Below are positions 17,972 to 27,039 of a DNA stretch of 64,000 bases, one piece after another. Location of the stretch: the NCBI GenBank assembly GCA_017444385.1, contig JAFSWQ010000014.1, positions 1-64,000 on the forward strand, read 5' to 3'. Source of the stretch: Clostridia bacterium (GTDB lineage Bacteria > Bacillota > Clostridia > Christensenellales > CAG-1252). The notes under the pieces were generated by a model. That model did not search any database and was not told the origin of the DNA. It worked only from the letters and a program-made list of their open reading frames with translations. A program made the position numbers and the translations under genes. Each line of letters starts with the position of its first letter. Positions within the stretch are counted from its first letter, which is position 1.

Positions 17972-18301
17972 TCATTTTACCTCCAATTCTACAAAATCCG
18001 AAAAACTCTCATGAAGGTCGGCCACACCCAACATCAACGTTTTTAATATTACGTCTACGTCGTGCGCTTGCTCGGGGGTTATACGGTCGGGTATAGTCAG
18101 TTTCAACCAACCTCTCTTCTCGTCTATCTTATAGTCCGCGTTAACGCCCGCCACGCTCAAAACGCCTAATACCGCCGTTTGAACTATCGAGCTTATCGCC
18201 GCGCAAACGATATCTTCACCCTCGACGCCATATCCCGTATGACCGTCGCATTCAATCGATTTGATTCTTTCCTTTTCTTTGATTACCTTAACTGTGGTCA
18301 T
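17972..18301 (-). CDS. prp: Ribosomal-processing cysteine protease Prp
   Basis: Cysteine protease that removes the L27 propeptide; essential in Staphylococcus. The product is 109 residues with the catalytic pair His21 (CDGHTGYG) and Cys33 ([15 protein letters not shown]), in the spacing of the family. The ATG at 18301 overlaps the rplU stop (TAATG), and a TTG three codons upstream is less likely. Its place between rplU and rpmA supports the assignment. Confidence 0.95.
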   Translation of the reverse strand: MTTVKVIKEKERIKSIECDGHTGYGVEGEDIVCAAISSIVQTAVLGVLSVAGVNADYKIDEKRGWLKLTIPDRITPEQAHDVDVILKTLMLGVADLHESFSDFVELEVK

Positions 18302-18606
18302 TACAGACAAATATCAAGAATTTCTACAGCCGTAAAAGGTTGTCTATGACCGTGTTTGCGGCGGCTGTTCTTCTTGGACTTGTACTTGTAAACGATAACT
18401 TTCTTACCTTTACCATTGCCGAGAACTTTAGCCTCAACACACGCGTTTTCAACCTCTGCGCCCGTAAGAACCTTACCGTCGTCGTTGACGAAGAGAACGT
18501 CGAACTTAACTACGTCGTCTACGTTAGCGTTTAACAACTCTACGTTAACTACGTCGCCCTTCTTAACGGAATATTGCTTACCACCGGTTGCCATAATAGC
18601 GTACAT
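18301..18606 (-). CDS. rplU: 50S ribosomal protein L21
   Basis: 23S rRNA-binding protein of the large subunit, 101 residues. It begins [18 protein letters not shown] and has the lysine-rich block [18 protein letters not shown] typical of L21. An AAGGAGG site precedes the ATG. It is the first gene of rplU-prp-rpmA. Confidence 0.97.
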   Translation of the reverse strand: MYAIMATGGKQYSVKKGDVVNVELLNANVDDVVKFDVLFVNDDGKVLTGAEVENACVEAKVLGNGKGKKVIVYKYKSKKNSRRKHGHRQPFTAVEILDICL

Positions 18607-18677
18607 ACTTCTACCTCCTTTTCAGGTCTCGCTGCTAAGGTGGGCATAGTGCCACTTAAAACCCATTCCAAGCGGAT
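18607..18677 (-). ncRNA. Candidate L21 leader of the rplU operon
   Basis: A roughly 70-base transcribed leader lies between the promoter and the rplU ribosome binding site. On the minus strand it contains GTGGCACTATGCCCAC, which can form a small hairpin, followed by CTTAGCAGCGAGACC. Firmicutes rplU operons commonly carry an L21 leader RNA at this spot. The match to that family is from position and partial sequence, not from a covariance search. Confidence 0.45.
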
Positions 18678-18683
18678 AAAAGG

Positions 18684-18712
18684 ATTTTACCATAAGTCAA
18701 TAAGACTGTCAA
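18684..18712 (-). promoter_or_regulatory. Promoter of rplU-prp-rpmA
   Basis: On the minus strand TTGACA (18707-18712), a 17-base spacer and TAAAAT (18684-18689), a strong vegetative promoter about 75 bases before rplU. Confidence 0.7.
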
Positions 18713-18802
18713 GGAAAATAACCGCTTTATTTATATATTTTATTATGATTTACGATATATTTTATACAGTTAATATAATAATCGTTCAATTTCCGTGAAA
18801 AC

Positions 18803-21001
18803 CTAAATATCACCTTTATCCATTAACGCATATTCGATTTCGTTTATTCCATTTTCGTGCACTAAAACGTTTCCCGTTTTCGAAAACCCGTTTTTGAGAT
18901 AAAATCTTTCGGCTTTATAATTGTTTTCGAGTATCCATAAAGTTGGAGTCCATTCCAGATGCAAAATAGCGTATTTCAAAAGCGTAGTTCCGTACCCTTT
19001 ACCCTGTTCACTCGGTAAAACATATAAATCTTCGATAATGTTTTTATTTACCGAAACAATCCCTACAGGTTTGCCGTCAACAAGCATAAAAAAGCGACTA
19101 CCGTTCTGCATTTTATCGAGAATATATGCCTTCTGCCTAGCGACGTTATGCGACTCAACAAATTCCCTTGTACAAAATGCCTTATGTGACTCTTTCCAAC
19201 TTTCTGAATGGATATACGCCGCTTTATTTATCAAATCATAGTTAAGAAGAGCAATGTATTTTTTTCTAAAATGTAAGCGATTTGATATTTCTTCTCGACT
19301 ACATACATAAGTAACCAAAGTATTCCTAAAAACTTTCCAAGGAATACTGTTAAAATATATTATTTCAGATACTAATCCATAAAAGAATAACTTATTATCA
19401 ATCCCTTCATTATGTAGTCTATCAGTTAATTGCAAATAAACCGTCTTTAAATCAATTATTAAAGACTCCTGTTCTTCTATAGATTCGATTATTGCTCGCT
19501 GCAAACTTTTTGATATCCTATTCTCTCTTTTCGACACGTAAACACCACGCCCTTTTATCGTTCCTACTCTCATAATATAAGAAGAAAAAGCATGATTATT
19601 AAGTGGCAAATAAGTATCTCCAACAAGTGAAAATAATATTTTTTTAAAAACATCTATTGATTCAGAATCATAAGCTTTTATTCCGTTTTCAAAATATCTA
19701 TACAAAATGTAACTATAAAGATCAATCATACTTAAATTTCCTCTATAGTACATTTCTCCTTTCTTTCTATAGACTCTACTCAAAACAAAAAATAAATATC
19801 TTAAATCAATCTGATTACGTGAAAAAAGCTCGACAGCACAACTACTTATTTCACTACTTTCTAATAATTTAGGCATTTTGTTAACACATTCTTCTAAACG
19901 CTTTATTATATCACTTCCGTTTTTAATAAATAAATCATAGTCAGGATTATAAAAACAAACATCTATTCTTGATTTCTTTAACAAATAAAATGTTTCTTCA
20001 GTGTGATGGTGTATTATCCTTTTTAAAGAATCTAGAGTTAATAATTCTACTCCATTCAATTCTACAAATATTTTCTCGACAATACTATCTTTAGTTATTA
20101 ATTGAGTAAATAATTCTATAGTGACGGATTCTAGTTGGCGAACCCTTTCTCTTGAGAGCCCTAATTCTTCACCTATCATTTTTAAAGTATAATTATTTGA
20201 TCTTTTACGTATTATTTCACATATATATTTTTTTCTATATAAATTCTCAAAAATATTTTCTATCTGACTGTTTAAATCGTATGTACAATAATTTAAAAAT
20301 TCTATTGCGGACGAATAATCGTCGAACACTGAAAGGTCAATTATATCCAAAATTGAATCGATATTTGAATTATCCGATGAATAGAAAGACAATAGTTTTT
20401 CTCTTTTTATCGTATCTCTCGTATACAATTTGATATAAATTAGACAAGCACTCTTTTTTCTATCTAAAGGGATATTATTTAAAACATCTATTATCTTATT
20501 CTTTCGACTAAACTCTTCAAATACTGTAAACAATAATTTGATTTCTCTCGGCTTTTCTAAACACAACAATACAAAATCATTATCTAATTTTTGATAAGAA
20601 CTTTCATAACAATCTAATAGATGCTTATTAGAAGATAAAGCTTGTTCTAATGAATCTAAATTTTCGGATTTTGCCTTTCTATAATAATATAGCATTAAGA
20701 AAAGTTTCTTATCTTTGTCTAATTCAATCTCTGGAATTAATTTCTCTGCAATATCTTGTTTCAATATATCTTTTAAAAACAAATATATATTTTGTAATGA
20801 TTTTGTTCCTATGAATCTAAACTCTAAAAGTTTTTGAGGACTAATTTCCAACAAGTCACTTAAGTAGTTTATATTATTATAAAATAAAGCCGCTTTTATT
20901 TTAGTAGGCAAATCAAGATTTCTAATAATAACCTTTTTATAATTATTAGAATCAACTCTAAATATTTCACCTAACGTTTGTTCGTTTTTATCACATAACA
21001 T
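18803..21001 (-). CDS. Alpha-CTD-like / sigma region 4-like / GNAT acetyltransferase fusion protein
   Basis: About 732 residues, not assignable to a named family. Residues about 25-80 (NLDLPTKIKAALFYNN, LLEISPQKLLEFRFIGTKSL) resemble the helix-hairpin-helix C-terminal domain of RNA polymerase alpha. Residues about 270-292 (LKMIGEELGLSRERVRQLE) match the DNA-binding helix-turn-helix of sigma-70 region 4. A helical, Lys/Ile-rich middle follows, with a winged-helix-like section around GRGVYVSKREN. The last 130 residues are a GNAT domain with the acetyl-CoA loop QGKGYG at about 666-671 and AERFYLKNGF. The gene is far more AT-rich than its neighbours. The ATG at 21001 has only a weak GAG upstream; TTG codons precede it. 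It lies alone beside the tRNA array, which suggests horizontal acquisition. Confidence 0.8.
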   Translation of the reverse strand: MLCDKNEQTLGEIFRVDSNNYKKVIIRNLDLPTKIKAALFYNNINYLSDLLEISPQKLLEFRFIGTKSLQNIYLFLKDILKQDIAEKLIPEIELDKDKKLFLMLYYYRKAKSENLDSLEQALSSNKHLLDCYESSYQKLDNDFVLLCLEKPREIKLLFTVFEEFSRKNKIIDVLNNIPLDRKKSACLIYIKLYTRDTIKREKLLSFYSSDNSNIDSILDIIDLSVFDDYSSAIEFLNYCTYDLNSQIENIFENLYRKKYICEIIRKRSNNYTLKMIGEELGLSRERVRQLESVTIELFTQLITKDSIVEKIFVELNGVELLTLDSLKRIIHHHTEETFYLLKKSRIDVCFYNPDYDLFIKNGSDIIKRLEECVNKMPKLLESSEISSCAVELFSRNQIDLRYLFFVLSRVYRKKGEMYYRGNLSMIDLYSYILYRYFENGIKAYDSESIDVFKKILFSLVGDTYLPLNNHAFSSYIMRVGTIKGRGVYVSKRENRISKSLQRAIIESIEEQESLIIDLKTVYLQLTDRLHNEGIDNKLFFYGLVSEIIYFNSIPWKVFRNTLVTYVCSREEISNRLHFRKKYIALLNYDLINKAAYIHSESWKESHKAFCTREFVESHNVARQKAYILDKMQNGSRFFMLVDGKPVGIVSVNKNIIEDLYVLPSEQGKGYGTTLLKYAILHLEWTPTLWILENNYKAERFYLKNGFSKTGNVLVHENGINEIEYALMDKGDI

Positions 21002-21154
21002 AGCCAATCTCAAAATCTTTTATAATGAGTTTTAGAATAGTATAGTCATTCTTTAAATAGCAATAATGTTCCTTAGCTTTTTTATTAATCAATTTTACTA
21101 TATTCTAACACTACGAAGCAGAATTCTAGCAGACTGAAGGAACGAATATAACTG

Positions 21155-21180
21155 AAAAAATCGTCTTTCGACGATTTTTT
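21155..21180 (-). terminator. Terminator of the tRNA array
   Basis: A perfect hairpin AAAAAATCGTC-GAAA-GACGATTTTTT (minus strand) directly after the last tRNA. Confidence 0.85.
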
Positions 21181-21181
21181 C

Positions 21182-21257
21182 TGGTGACCCACCGGGGATT
21201 CGAACCCCGGACCCTTTGATTAAAAGTCAAATGCTCTGCCGACTGAGCTAGTGGGTC
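21182..21257 (-). tRNA. tRNA-Lys (anticodon UUU)
   Basis: Full cloverleaf: D-loop TAGCTCAGTCGGCAGAGC, anticodon loop CTTTTAA, T-arm GGTTCGAATCC, acceptor GACCCAC/GTGGGTC, discriminator A and encoded CCA. Last of five tRNAs read on the minus strand. Confidence 0.95.
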
Positions 21258-21262
21258 ATTTA

Positions 21263-21337
21263 TGGCAGGGGTAGCTGGATTTGAACCAACGAGTGTCAGA
21301 GTCAAAGTCTGATGCCTTACCGCTTGGCTATACCCCC
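21263..21337 (-). tRNA. tRNA-Gln (anticodon UUG)
   Basis: Anticodon loop CTTTGAC within the TCAGA/TCTGA stem, D-arm TAGCCAAGCGGTAAGGCA typical of tRNA-Gln, T-arm GGTTCAAATCC and encoded CCA. Confidence 0.95.
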
Positions 21338-21354
21338 ACGGTATTATTAAGTTT

Positions 21355-21431
21355 TGGGGTGAGATAAGGGACTTGAACCCTTGACCACCAGGGCCACAAC
21401 CTGGTGCTCTACCAACTGAGCTAATCCCACC
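21355..21431 (-). tRNA. tRNA-His (anticodon GUG)
   Basis: Anticodon loop TTGTGGC, acceptor GTGGGAT/ATCTCAC, the extra G at position -1 opposite discriminator C that defines tRNA-His, and encoded CCA. Confidence 0.95.
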
Positions 21432-21435
21432 ATGC

Positions 21436-21512
<77 letters not shown>

Positions 21513-21519
21513 GAATCAT

Positions 21520-21593
21520 TGGAGCGAGTGATGGGAATCGAACCCACACAACCAGCTTGGAAGGCTGGGATTCTGCCATTGAACTACACTCGC
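21520..21593 (-). tRNA. tRNA-Gly (anticodon UCC)
   Basis: Anticodon loop CTTCCAA in the CCAGC/GCTGG stem, acceptor GCGAGTG/CACTCGC, discriminator T and encoded CCA. First tRNA of the array, about ten bases after the predicted transcription start. Confidence 0.95.
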
Positions 21594-21609
21594 GTTTTAT
21601 CGCTCTAAA

Positions 21610-21639
21610 ATAATAACATCTTCGAGAGTCTATTGTCAA
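21610..21639 (-). promoter_or_regulatory. Promoter of the five-tRNA array
   Basis: On the minus strand TTGACA (21634-21639), an 18-base spacer and TATTAT (21610-21615), just upstream of tRNA-Gly. Confidence 0.65.
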
Positions 21640-21878
21640 CTGTTATAACACATTTTTATTTGAAAAAAATCCATATTTTTAATTATTCTCGTCATGGTTT
21701 TTATAATCTATCGACAAAATACCCTCTCTTTCGCGTTCATTGCATATTTTATTTACGCGATTTCTTCTTTATTTATTTTGATTTTTATTATATATATTGT
21801 ATTATTTACAAAAAATACTATCATTTTACGGTTTTATATGTTATAATTCGAATGCGCGACTGCGCAAAGGAGAGAATT

Positions 21879-23669
21879 ATGCAAATTAAAGACGGAATCA
21901 TTTACGTAGGCGTTAACGACCATAAGGTAGATCTTTTCGAAGGTCAATATATCGTCCCCAACGGTATGGCGTACAATAGTTACCTTATCGTAGACGAAAA
22001 AATCGCGGTCATGGATACAGTAGATAAGAATTTCACCCACGAATGGCTGGATAACCTTTCAAAAGGCTTGAAAGGTCGCAAACCCGATTATCTCGTCGTT
22101 CAACATATGGAACCCGACCATTCAGCAAACATTGCGAAGTTCATGGAATTATACCCTAAGGCTATCGTCGTTTCCAACGTTAAATCCTTTGCTATGATGA
22201 AGAACTTCTTCGGCACCGATTACGCGAATCGTCGTATCGAAGTCGGCGAAGGCTCTACCCTTAATTTAGGTAAACACGTTTTGAATTTCGTCACCGCCCC
22301 TATGGTACACTGGCCCGAAGTCGTCATGACTTACGACTCATACGCGAAGGTTTTGTTCAGCGCGGACGGTTTCGGCAAATTCGGCGCGTTGGACGTTGAA
22401 GAAGACTGGGCTTGCGAAGCGCGCAGATACTATTTCGGCATAGTCGGTAAATACGGTCAACAAGTTCAAAACGTTTTGAAGAAAGCGGCCACTCTCGATA
22501 TCGAGACCATCTGCCCTCTTCACGGTCCCATTCTTTCAGAGAACCTCGGCTATTATTTGAACCTTTATAATATTTGGTCTTCCTACGGAGTAGAAAGCGA
22601 AGGTATTATGATCGCCTACACTTCGGTTTACGGCAACACGAAGAAAGCCGTCGAACTTTTGGCGGAAAAACTCAAAGAAAAAGGCTGCCCGAAGGTAGTA
22701 GTTACCGATCTCGCCCGCGACGATATGGCGGAAGCGGTAGAAGACGCCTTCCGTTACGGAAGAATAGTTTTGGCTACCACCACTTATAATGCGGATATCT
22801 TCCCCTTTATGAGAGAGTTTATCAACCACCTTACCGAGCGCAACTATCAAAATCGTACCGTCGCTTTTATCGAGAACGGTTCTTGGGCGCCTCTTGCAGA
22901 AAAGACAATGCGCGGAATGCTTGAAAAATGCAAGAATTTGCGTTACGCTTCTACGAGCGTCAAAATCAAATCCGCCGTCAACGAGCAAAACAAGGAAGAG
23001 ATCGAAAAGCTCGCAGCCGAACTTTGCCAAGATTACAACGAGCAACGCGACTCCACCGCCAACAAAAACGACCTCACCGCCCTCTTCAAGATCGGTTACG
23101 GCTTGTACGTTGTCACCTGCAACGACGGTGAAAAGGATAACGGGCTTATCGTCAACACGGTTACGCAAGTCACCAACACCCCCAACAGGATCGCGGTTTG
23201 TATCAATAAGCAAAACTATTCTCACCACGTTATCAAGCAAACAGGTACAATGAACGTCAACTGTCTTTCCACCGACGCGCCTTTCAGCGTTTTTGAAAAC
23301 TTCGGTTTCCAAAGCGGAAGAGCGGTCAACAAATTCGAGAATTGCGAACCTTTACACAGCGATAACGGTCTCGTATTCCTACCCCACTACATCAACGCGT
23401 TTATGTCTTTGAAAGTGGAACAATACGTCGATCTCGATACTCACGGTATGTTCATTTGCGCGGTAACCGAAGCGAGAGTTATGAATACCCTTCCCACTAT
23501 GACCTATACCTACTATCAAGACAACGTCAAACCGAAGCCTAAGACCGAAGGCAAGAAAGGTTACGTTTGTAAGGTTTGCGGCTACGTTTACGAAGGCGAC
23601 GAACTTCCCGAAGATATCGTTTGCCCTCTTTGCAAGCACGGCGCCGCCGACTTCGAGCCGATAGAATAA
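21879..23669 (+). CDS. Flavodiiron protein fused to flavin reductase and rubredoxin domains
   Basis: A 596-residue enzyme that reduces O2 and/or NO, protecting an anaerobe. Domains in order: the diiron beta-lactamase-like domain with ligands H76, E78, D80, H81, H144, D163 and H215; a flavodoxin domain from about 243 (IAYTSVYGNTKKAVE); a flavin-reductase-like domain at about 420-560; and a C-terminal rubredoxin with two C-x2-C pairs (CKVCGYVYEG, CPLCKHG). The fusion puts FMN, diiron and rubredoxin centres on one chain. AAAGGAG precedes the ATG at 21879; the frame is open further upstream in AT-rich sequence without homology. A small TGCGC/GCGCA hairpin precedes the site, and a TATAAT lies at 21842-21847. 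Whether it prefers O2 or NO cannot be told. Confidence 0.93.
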   Translation: MQIKDGIIYVGVNDHKVDLFEGQYIVPNGMAYNSYLIVDEKIAVMDTVDKNFTHEWLDNLSKGLKGRKPDYLVVQHMEPDHSANIAKFMELYPKAIVVSNVKSFAMMKNFFGTDYANRRIEVGEGSTLNLGKHVLNFVTAPMVHWPEVVMTYDSYAKVLFSADGFGKFGALDVEEDWACEARRYYFGIVGKYGQQVQNVLKKAATLDIETICPLHGPILSENLGYYLNLYNIWSSYGVESEGIMIAYTSVYGNTKKAVELLAEKLKEKGCPKVVVTDLARDDMAEAVEDAFRYGRIVLATTTYNADIFPFMREFINHLTERNYQNRTVAFIENGSWAPLAEKTMRGMLEKCKNLRYASTSVKIKSAVNEQNKEEIEKLAAELCQDYNEQRDSTANKNDLTALFKIGYGLYVVTCNDGEKDNGLIVNTVTQVTNTPNRIAVCINKQNYSHHVIKQTGTMNVNCLSTDAPFSVFENFGFQSGRAVNKFENCEPLHSDNGLVFLPHYINAFMSLKVEQYVDLDTHGMFICAVTEARVMNTLPTMTYTYYQDNVKPKPKTEGKKGYVCKVCGYVYEGDELPEDIVCPLCKHGAADFEPIE

Positions 23670-23770
23670 TTATCGTTTAACCGTAATTGCTTTATAATTC
23701 TATTATATATCGCAATATATAAATCAAATATATAATCAAATAATAACTAACTAATAACAAGACAAACAAA

Positions 23771-23797
23771 AGGCCTCTTCAAAACGAAGAGGCTTTT
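23771..23797. terminator. Bidirectional terminator between the flavodiiron and PLC genes
   Basis: GCCTCTTC-AAAAC-GAAGAGGC with T-runs on both sides, between the convergent genes ending at 23669 and 23827. Confidence 0.85.
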
Positions 23798-23826
23798 TAA
23801 TAAACAATTGACTATTCAAATAACCA

Positions 23827-24768
23827 TTACTCCAAATTGACCGATTGGTTAGTGGTGTAAACCGCGTAAGCAAGGTTTTCGCTTACGAAATCAAACAGCA
23901 CTATTCCGTAACAGTCCGCTGCGTGTTCGGTAGCGTAAGCTATGAAACGAGGGTGAACGTATTGGGCGGTCTTCTTGATTTGCGGGATAAATCCCAATAC
24001 GTAGTAGAACCCCGAAGTGAAGTTGATAACGTATTCGTTTTCAGCGGACGATTTAGAATAATCCAAACATTCCTCTACCGCTACCCACTCGGCGTCCATA
24101 TTCTTTTTGGAGCCGTAATTGTAATAGTCTTGAACGTGGCACTTAACGCCGTTATTAAAGTCGCCCGAAGTATTTTCGGGGAAACCGTCGTAGAGGTTCA
24201 AACCGAAGTCAACGTTATCCGCAAAGCGACGGAATAAAACGAGTTTACCTCTTACTTCCCCGAGAGTGGGTACGCGATTTTCCAAGAACCATTTACTCGC
24301 GTCCTTTTCAATATAAGCGTGTACCTTGTCGGTTATACTGTTTTTGCGTTCTTGTTTGATGCAGATTATAATGGTCTCGGTCGGGTTTTTATCAAGGAAT
24401 GCAAAACAATCAAGTAGCACGTCGTCAAAAGAGAGATGCTCGTTCAAAAATCCGTGATAAACCGTTAATCCGCCCTTTTGAGCGTCCAACCTTATATCCA
24501 AAAATCTTACGCCTACCTCGAGCTGTTGAGTGATAGTCAACTCTTGATCTCGCCCTAAATTGTGGATAAGTCCGCTTTTATAAGCGCCGCTATCATGCGT
24601 TCCGGGAATGGAGATGGACGAAAGCAACGTATCGTCCGATATCTTTCTCATCCATATCGAAGAGAGATGCTTCGGATCGATGTTAATCGTTTTCGTACAT
24701 CCAACCAATCCTAATAATAACGTCAAAACCAACGTCGTTACGAGAACGACGGCAATTGCTTTTTTCAT
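23827..24768 (-). CDS. Lipoprotein with phosphatidylinositol-specific phospholipase C-like X domain
   Basis: 313 residues. A lipoprotein signal ends in LVGC, with acylated Cys24, so the enzyme would sit outside the membrane. The catalytic barrel shows SIPGTHDSGAY (H58) and LTVYHGF (H105), the two general acid/base histidines of bacterial PI-PLC, plus GVRFLDIRLD. Such enzymes cleave phosphatidylinositol or GPI-type lipids; the natural substrate is not evident. Coupled to the DUF2804 gene upstream by a one-base overlap. Confidence 0.9.
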   Translation of the reverse strand: MKKAIAVVLVTTLVLTLLLGLVGCTKTINIDPKHLSSIWMRKISDDTLLSSISIPGTHDSGAYKSGLIHNLGRDQELTITQQLEVGVRFLDIRLDAQKGGLTVYHGFLNEHLSFDDVLLDCFAFLDKNPTETIIICIKQERKNSITDKVHAYIEKDASKWFLENRVPTLGEVRGKLVLFRRFADNVDFGLNLYDGFPENTSGDFNNGVKCHVQDYYNYGSKKNMDAEWVAVEECLDYSKSSAENEYVINFTSGFYYVLGFIPQIKKTAQYVHPRFIAYATEHAADCYGIVLFDFVSENLAYAVYTTNQSVNLE

Positions 24769-25895
24769 TACAACAACAAGGACTTATCCTCGCCTATACC
24801 GATCATTCCGTCAAGCGTGTACTTGTTACCCGCTTCGTCGCGCAAATATCCTTCGAGTTCGCCGAAGGTGATATAGTAGTCGATGTTTACGACCAAAGCG
24901 TGCATTACCATCGCGTTGATATTGTAGACTTTGAATTTCAAGTTGACCATGTCGTGTTCGTCTTTTACAGTCCAAACGCATTCTTTACCGAACTCGAAGT
25001 CTTTGGTCTCAACGCTGCGGGTAAAGGTTACGGGCGGAAGCAGGCTCGTGTCGCCCTCGAACCAAATGAGGTTTTCGTTATAATCCTCTTGGTTGATGGA
25101 TTGGTTTCTCGTAAGGTTGAAAGCGAGATACTTCTCTACGCCGTCTACGTTGCATTTGCCCATAGTGGTAACCCAGTCGTAGTGAGCTTTACGAGGATAG
25201 AAACCTCTGTGGTCGTCGATGATAGCGGTAGAATACTCGTCGGTGAGCATTTCCTCGCCGTTAATGACGAGTTTACCTACGGCTTTGAAGAAGTCCTTTT
25301 GAGAATAAAGAGGACGATTATCCGAATAGGGGAAAGGAATGGAAACTACGCAGGGCTTGGAAAGACGGGTAAGGTCGAAATCGAAAATCAAAGAACAGTC
25401 TTCGCGCTTGTTCTTCAAATCGTTATTGACGATACATTTGCCTTTCAATTCCGCGCTGATACGCGCTTTTCCGTCTTGGAAATCGTTTACGAATTTAGCG
25501 TGATTGGTTTCCGAAGTGCCCTCGGTGATAGAACCGTTCAAAAGATTGGGGCAGATAACTGCGGCTTTGGAAGGAATGGATTCGTCCCAAGTGTAGACTT
25601 GTTTGGTGCGCTTGTCGAAGAAGACGACGATTATCTTACCGAATATCGCCATATCCGAAACGGCAAATAAGAGAATGCCGTTTTTGAGGTTGACTTCGGC
25701 GGCTTCCCAAAGCGTCAATTTCAACTTATTCATACAGTTGGGGGCTTTGGTGGGCTTATTGAGTTTAACGAGATCCATCTCCTTGAATTCTTTATCGAAA
25801 GTACCGAACACTGCTTTTCCATCGCTGGTCACGAGGCTGTCGGGCGTGGGTACGGAACGGCGTTTTTCGCTGATAAACTTGCTATAATCGGTCAT
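24768..25895 (-). CDS. DUF2804 family protein
   Basis: 375 residues. Recognised from the pattern DDHRGFYPRKAHYDWVTTMG and the ISIP-like FDFDLTRLSKPCVVSIPFPY block that I associate with DUF2804, a beta-rich family of unknown function. No signal peptide or membrane segment is seen. GGAGG precedes the ATG and a consensus promoter lies at 25925-25953. It is co-transcribed with the phospholipase-like lipoprotein gene, so a lipid-related role is conceivable but unsupported. Confidence 0.7.
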   Translation of the reverse strand: MTDYSKFISEKRRSVPTPDSLVTSDGKAVFGTFDKEFKEMDLVKLNKPTKAPNCMNKLKLTLWEAAEVNLKNGILLFAVSDMAIFGKIIVVFFDKRTKQVYTWDESIPSKAAVICPNLLNGSITEGTSETNHAKFVNDFQDGKARISAELKGKCIVNNDLKNKREDCSLIFDFDLTRLSKPCVVSIPFPYSDNRPLYSQKDFFKAVGKLVINGEEMLTDEYSTAIIDDHRGFYPRKAHYDWVTTMGKCNVDGVEKYLAFNLTRNQSINQEDYNENLIWFEGDTSLLPPVTFTRSVETKDFEFGKECVWTVKDEHDMVNLKFKVYNINAMVMHALVVNIDYYITFGELEGYLRDEAGNKYTLDGMIGIGEDKSLLL

Positions 25896-25924
25896 AAAAA
25901 TTCCTCCCTAATTATTTTTATTTA

Positions 25925-25953
25925 ATTATATCATTTATAATTATACTTTTCAA
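25925..25953 (-). promoter_or_regulatory. Promoter of the DUF2804-PLC pair
   Basis: On the minus strand TTGAAA (25948-25953), a 17-base spacer and TATAAT (25925-25930). Confidence 0.6.
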
Positions 25954-26000
25954 TACCAAATTTAAAAAAAATAACGCAAAAATATTCAAAAACACGCGTA

Positions 26001-26027
26001 AAAAAGCGGACGAAACCGCCCGCTTTG
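26001..26027 (-). terminator. Terminator after the pyridoxamine kinase gene
   Basis: On the minus strand AAAGCGGGCG-GTTT-CGTCCGCTTT followed by further T, 39 bases after the stop codon. Confidence 0.8.
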
Positions 26028-26065
26028 ATTCTCGTTAGTTATGAATTCAATTTTTAAAAATTCAA

Positions 26066-26905
26066 TTACTCGTACAACCTCTTAACGAGATAAGGTATCT
26101 CTTTTTCGAATTCGACGCCGTACCAGTGCGCGTCGTCGTTATACGTCGCTTTAATACATCTTACGGTGTAATCGACGGCAAGCGCGGCGGACTCGTAAAC
26201 TGATAGACCTTTCATTATACCGCCTACTACGGTAGCCGAATAAACGTCGCCCGTACCGTGATAGGATTTGTCGATATGCTCGCCGAAGTAGTATTTCACT
26301 TCGTCTTTCAAAGCGTCGTAGACCGCTACGCCCAATTTACCCTTTTCAAAAGTTACGCCCGTCAATACTATCTCTTTTACACCTAAAGTCGCGAGTTTTT
26401 TAAGAAGCCCTAAAATATACGTTTCGTCGTACTCGGTCTTATATTCGTAACCGACGAGGAAACAAGCCTCGGTGATGTTAGGCAAAATAACGTCCGCTTT
26501 ACGGCAAAATTCAGCGTTTCTATCCGCGTATTTTTGGTCGAACAAGGGGTAAAATATGCCGTTATCCGCCATAACGGGATCTATGATGATTATACCGCCG
26601 TTAGCCTTGCAATCGTCGATAATACCCTCTATCATTTCGAACTGTTTGACGTTACCGATATATCCCGTATAAACGCCGTCGAAGTTGACGCCCTTCTTTT
26701 TCCAGTGCGCCGCGATAGCGGGTATCTCGTCGGTGAGATCCTTGAACGTAAATCCGTCGAATTTATAAGTATGCGTGGACAATACTGCGCTCGGTATTAT
26801 CGCGGTTTCCACGCCCATAGCGGATATTATAGGCAAAGCGACCGTTTGAGAGCATTGTCCGAAGCAAGATACGTCTTGTATTGAAAGCACTCTTTTGTAT
26901 TCCAT
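26066..26905 (-). CDS. Pyridoxamine/pyridoxal kinase
   Basis: Ribokinase-fold kinase that phosphorylates vitamin B6 vitamers for pyridoxal-phosphate salvage. 279 residues with the PdxK/PdxY features ILSIQDVSCFGQCSQT, VLSTHTYKF, the DPVMADNG anion-hole block, LPNITEACFLVGYEY and a C-terminal GTGDVYSATVVGG catalytic motif. AAGGT precedes the ATG. A single gene with its own terminator. Confidence 0.93.
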   Translation of the reverse strand: MEYKRVLSIQDVSCFGQCSQTVALPIISAMGVETAIIPSAVLSTHTYKFDGFTFKDLTDEIPAIAAHWKKKGVNFDGVYTGYIGNVKQFEMIEGIIDDCKANGGIIIIDPVMADNGIFYPLFDQKYADRNAEFCRKADVILPNITEACFLVGYEYKTEYDETYILGLLKKLATLGVKEIVLTGVTFEKGKLGVAVYDALKDEVKYYFGEHIDKSYHGTGDVYSATVVGGIMKGLSVYESAALAVDYTVRCIKATYNDDAHWYGVEFEKEIPYLVKRLYE

Positions 26906-27039
26906 ACTGTTACCTTCTTTGATTTTTATTAACTAATTATACCCCGCCAATACACTTAAAAGCAAATAATAACGCCCCTTATTTCGTAGGTTTTTCCTCT
27001 TTTTTAACGATATTGCGGAAAATCGTTTCTAAAAGCCTA

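Noticed and set aside
21633..21878. Extended N-terminus of the flavodiiron protein
   Set aside because: The frame is open but hydrophobic and AT-rich without family similarity; AAAGGAG and the conserved N-terminus support the ATG at 21879.
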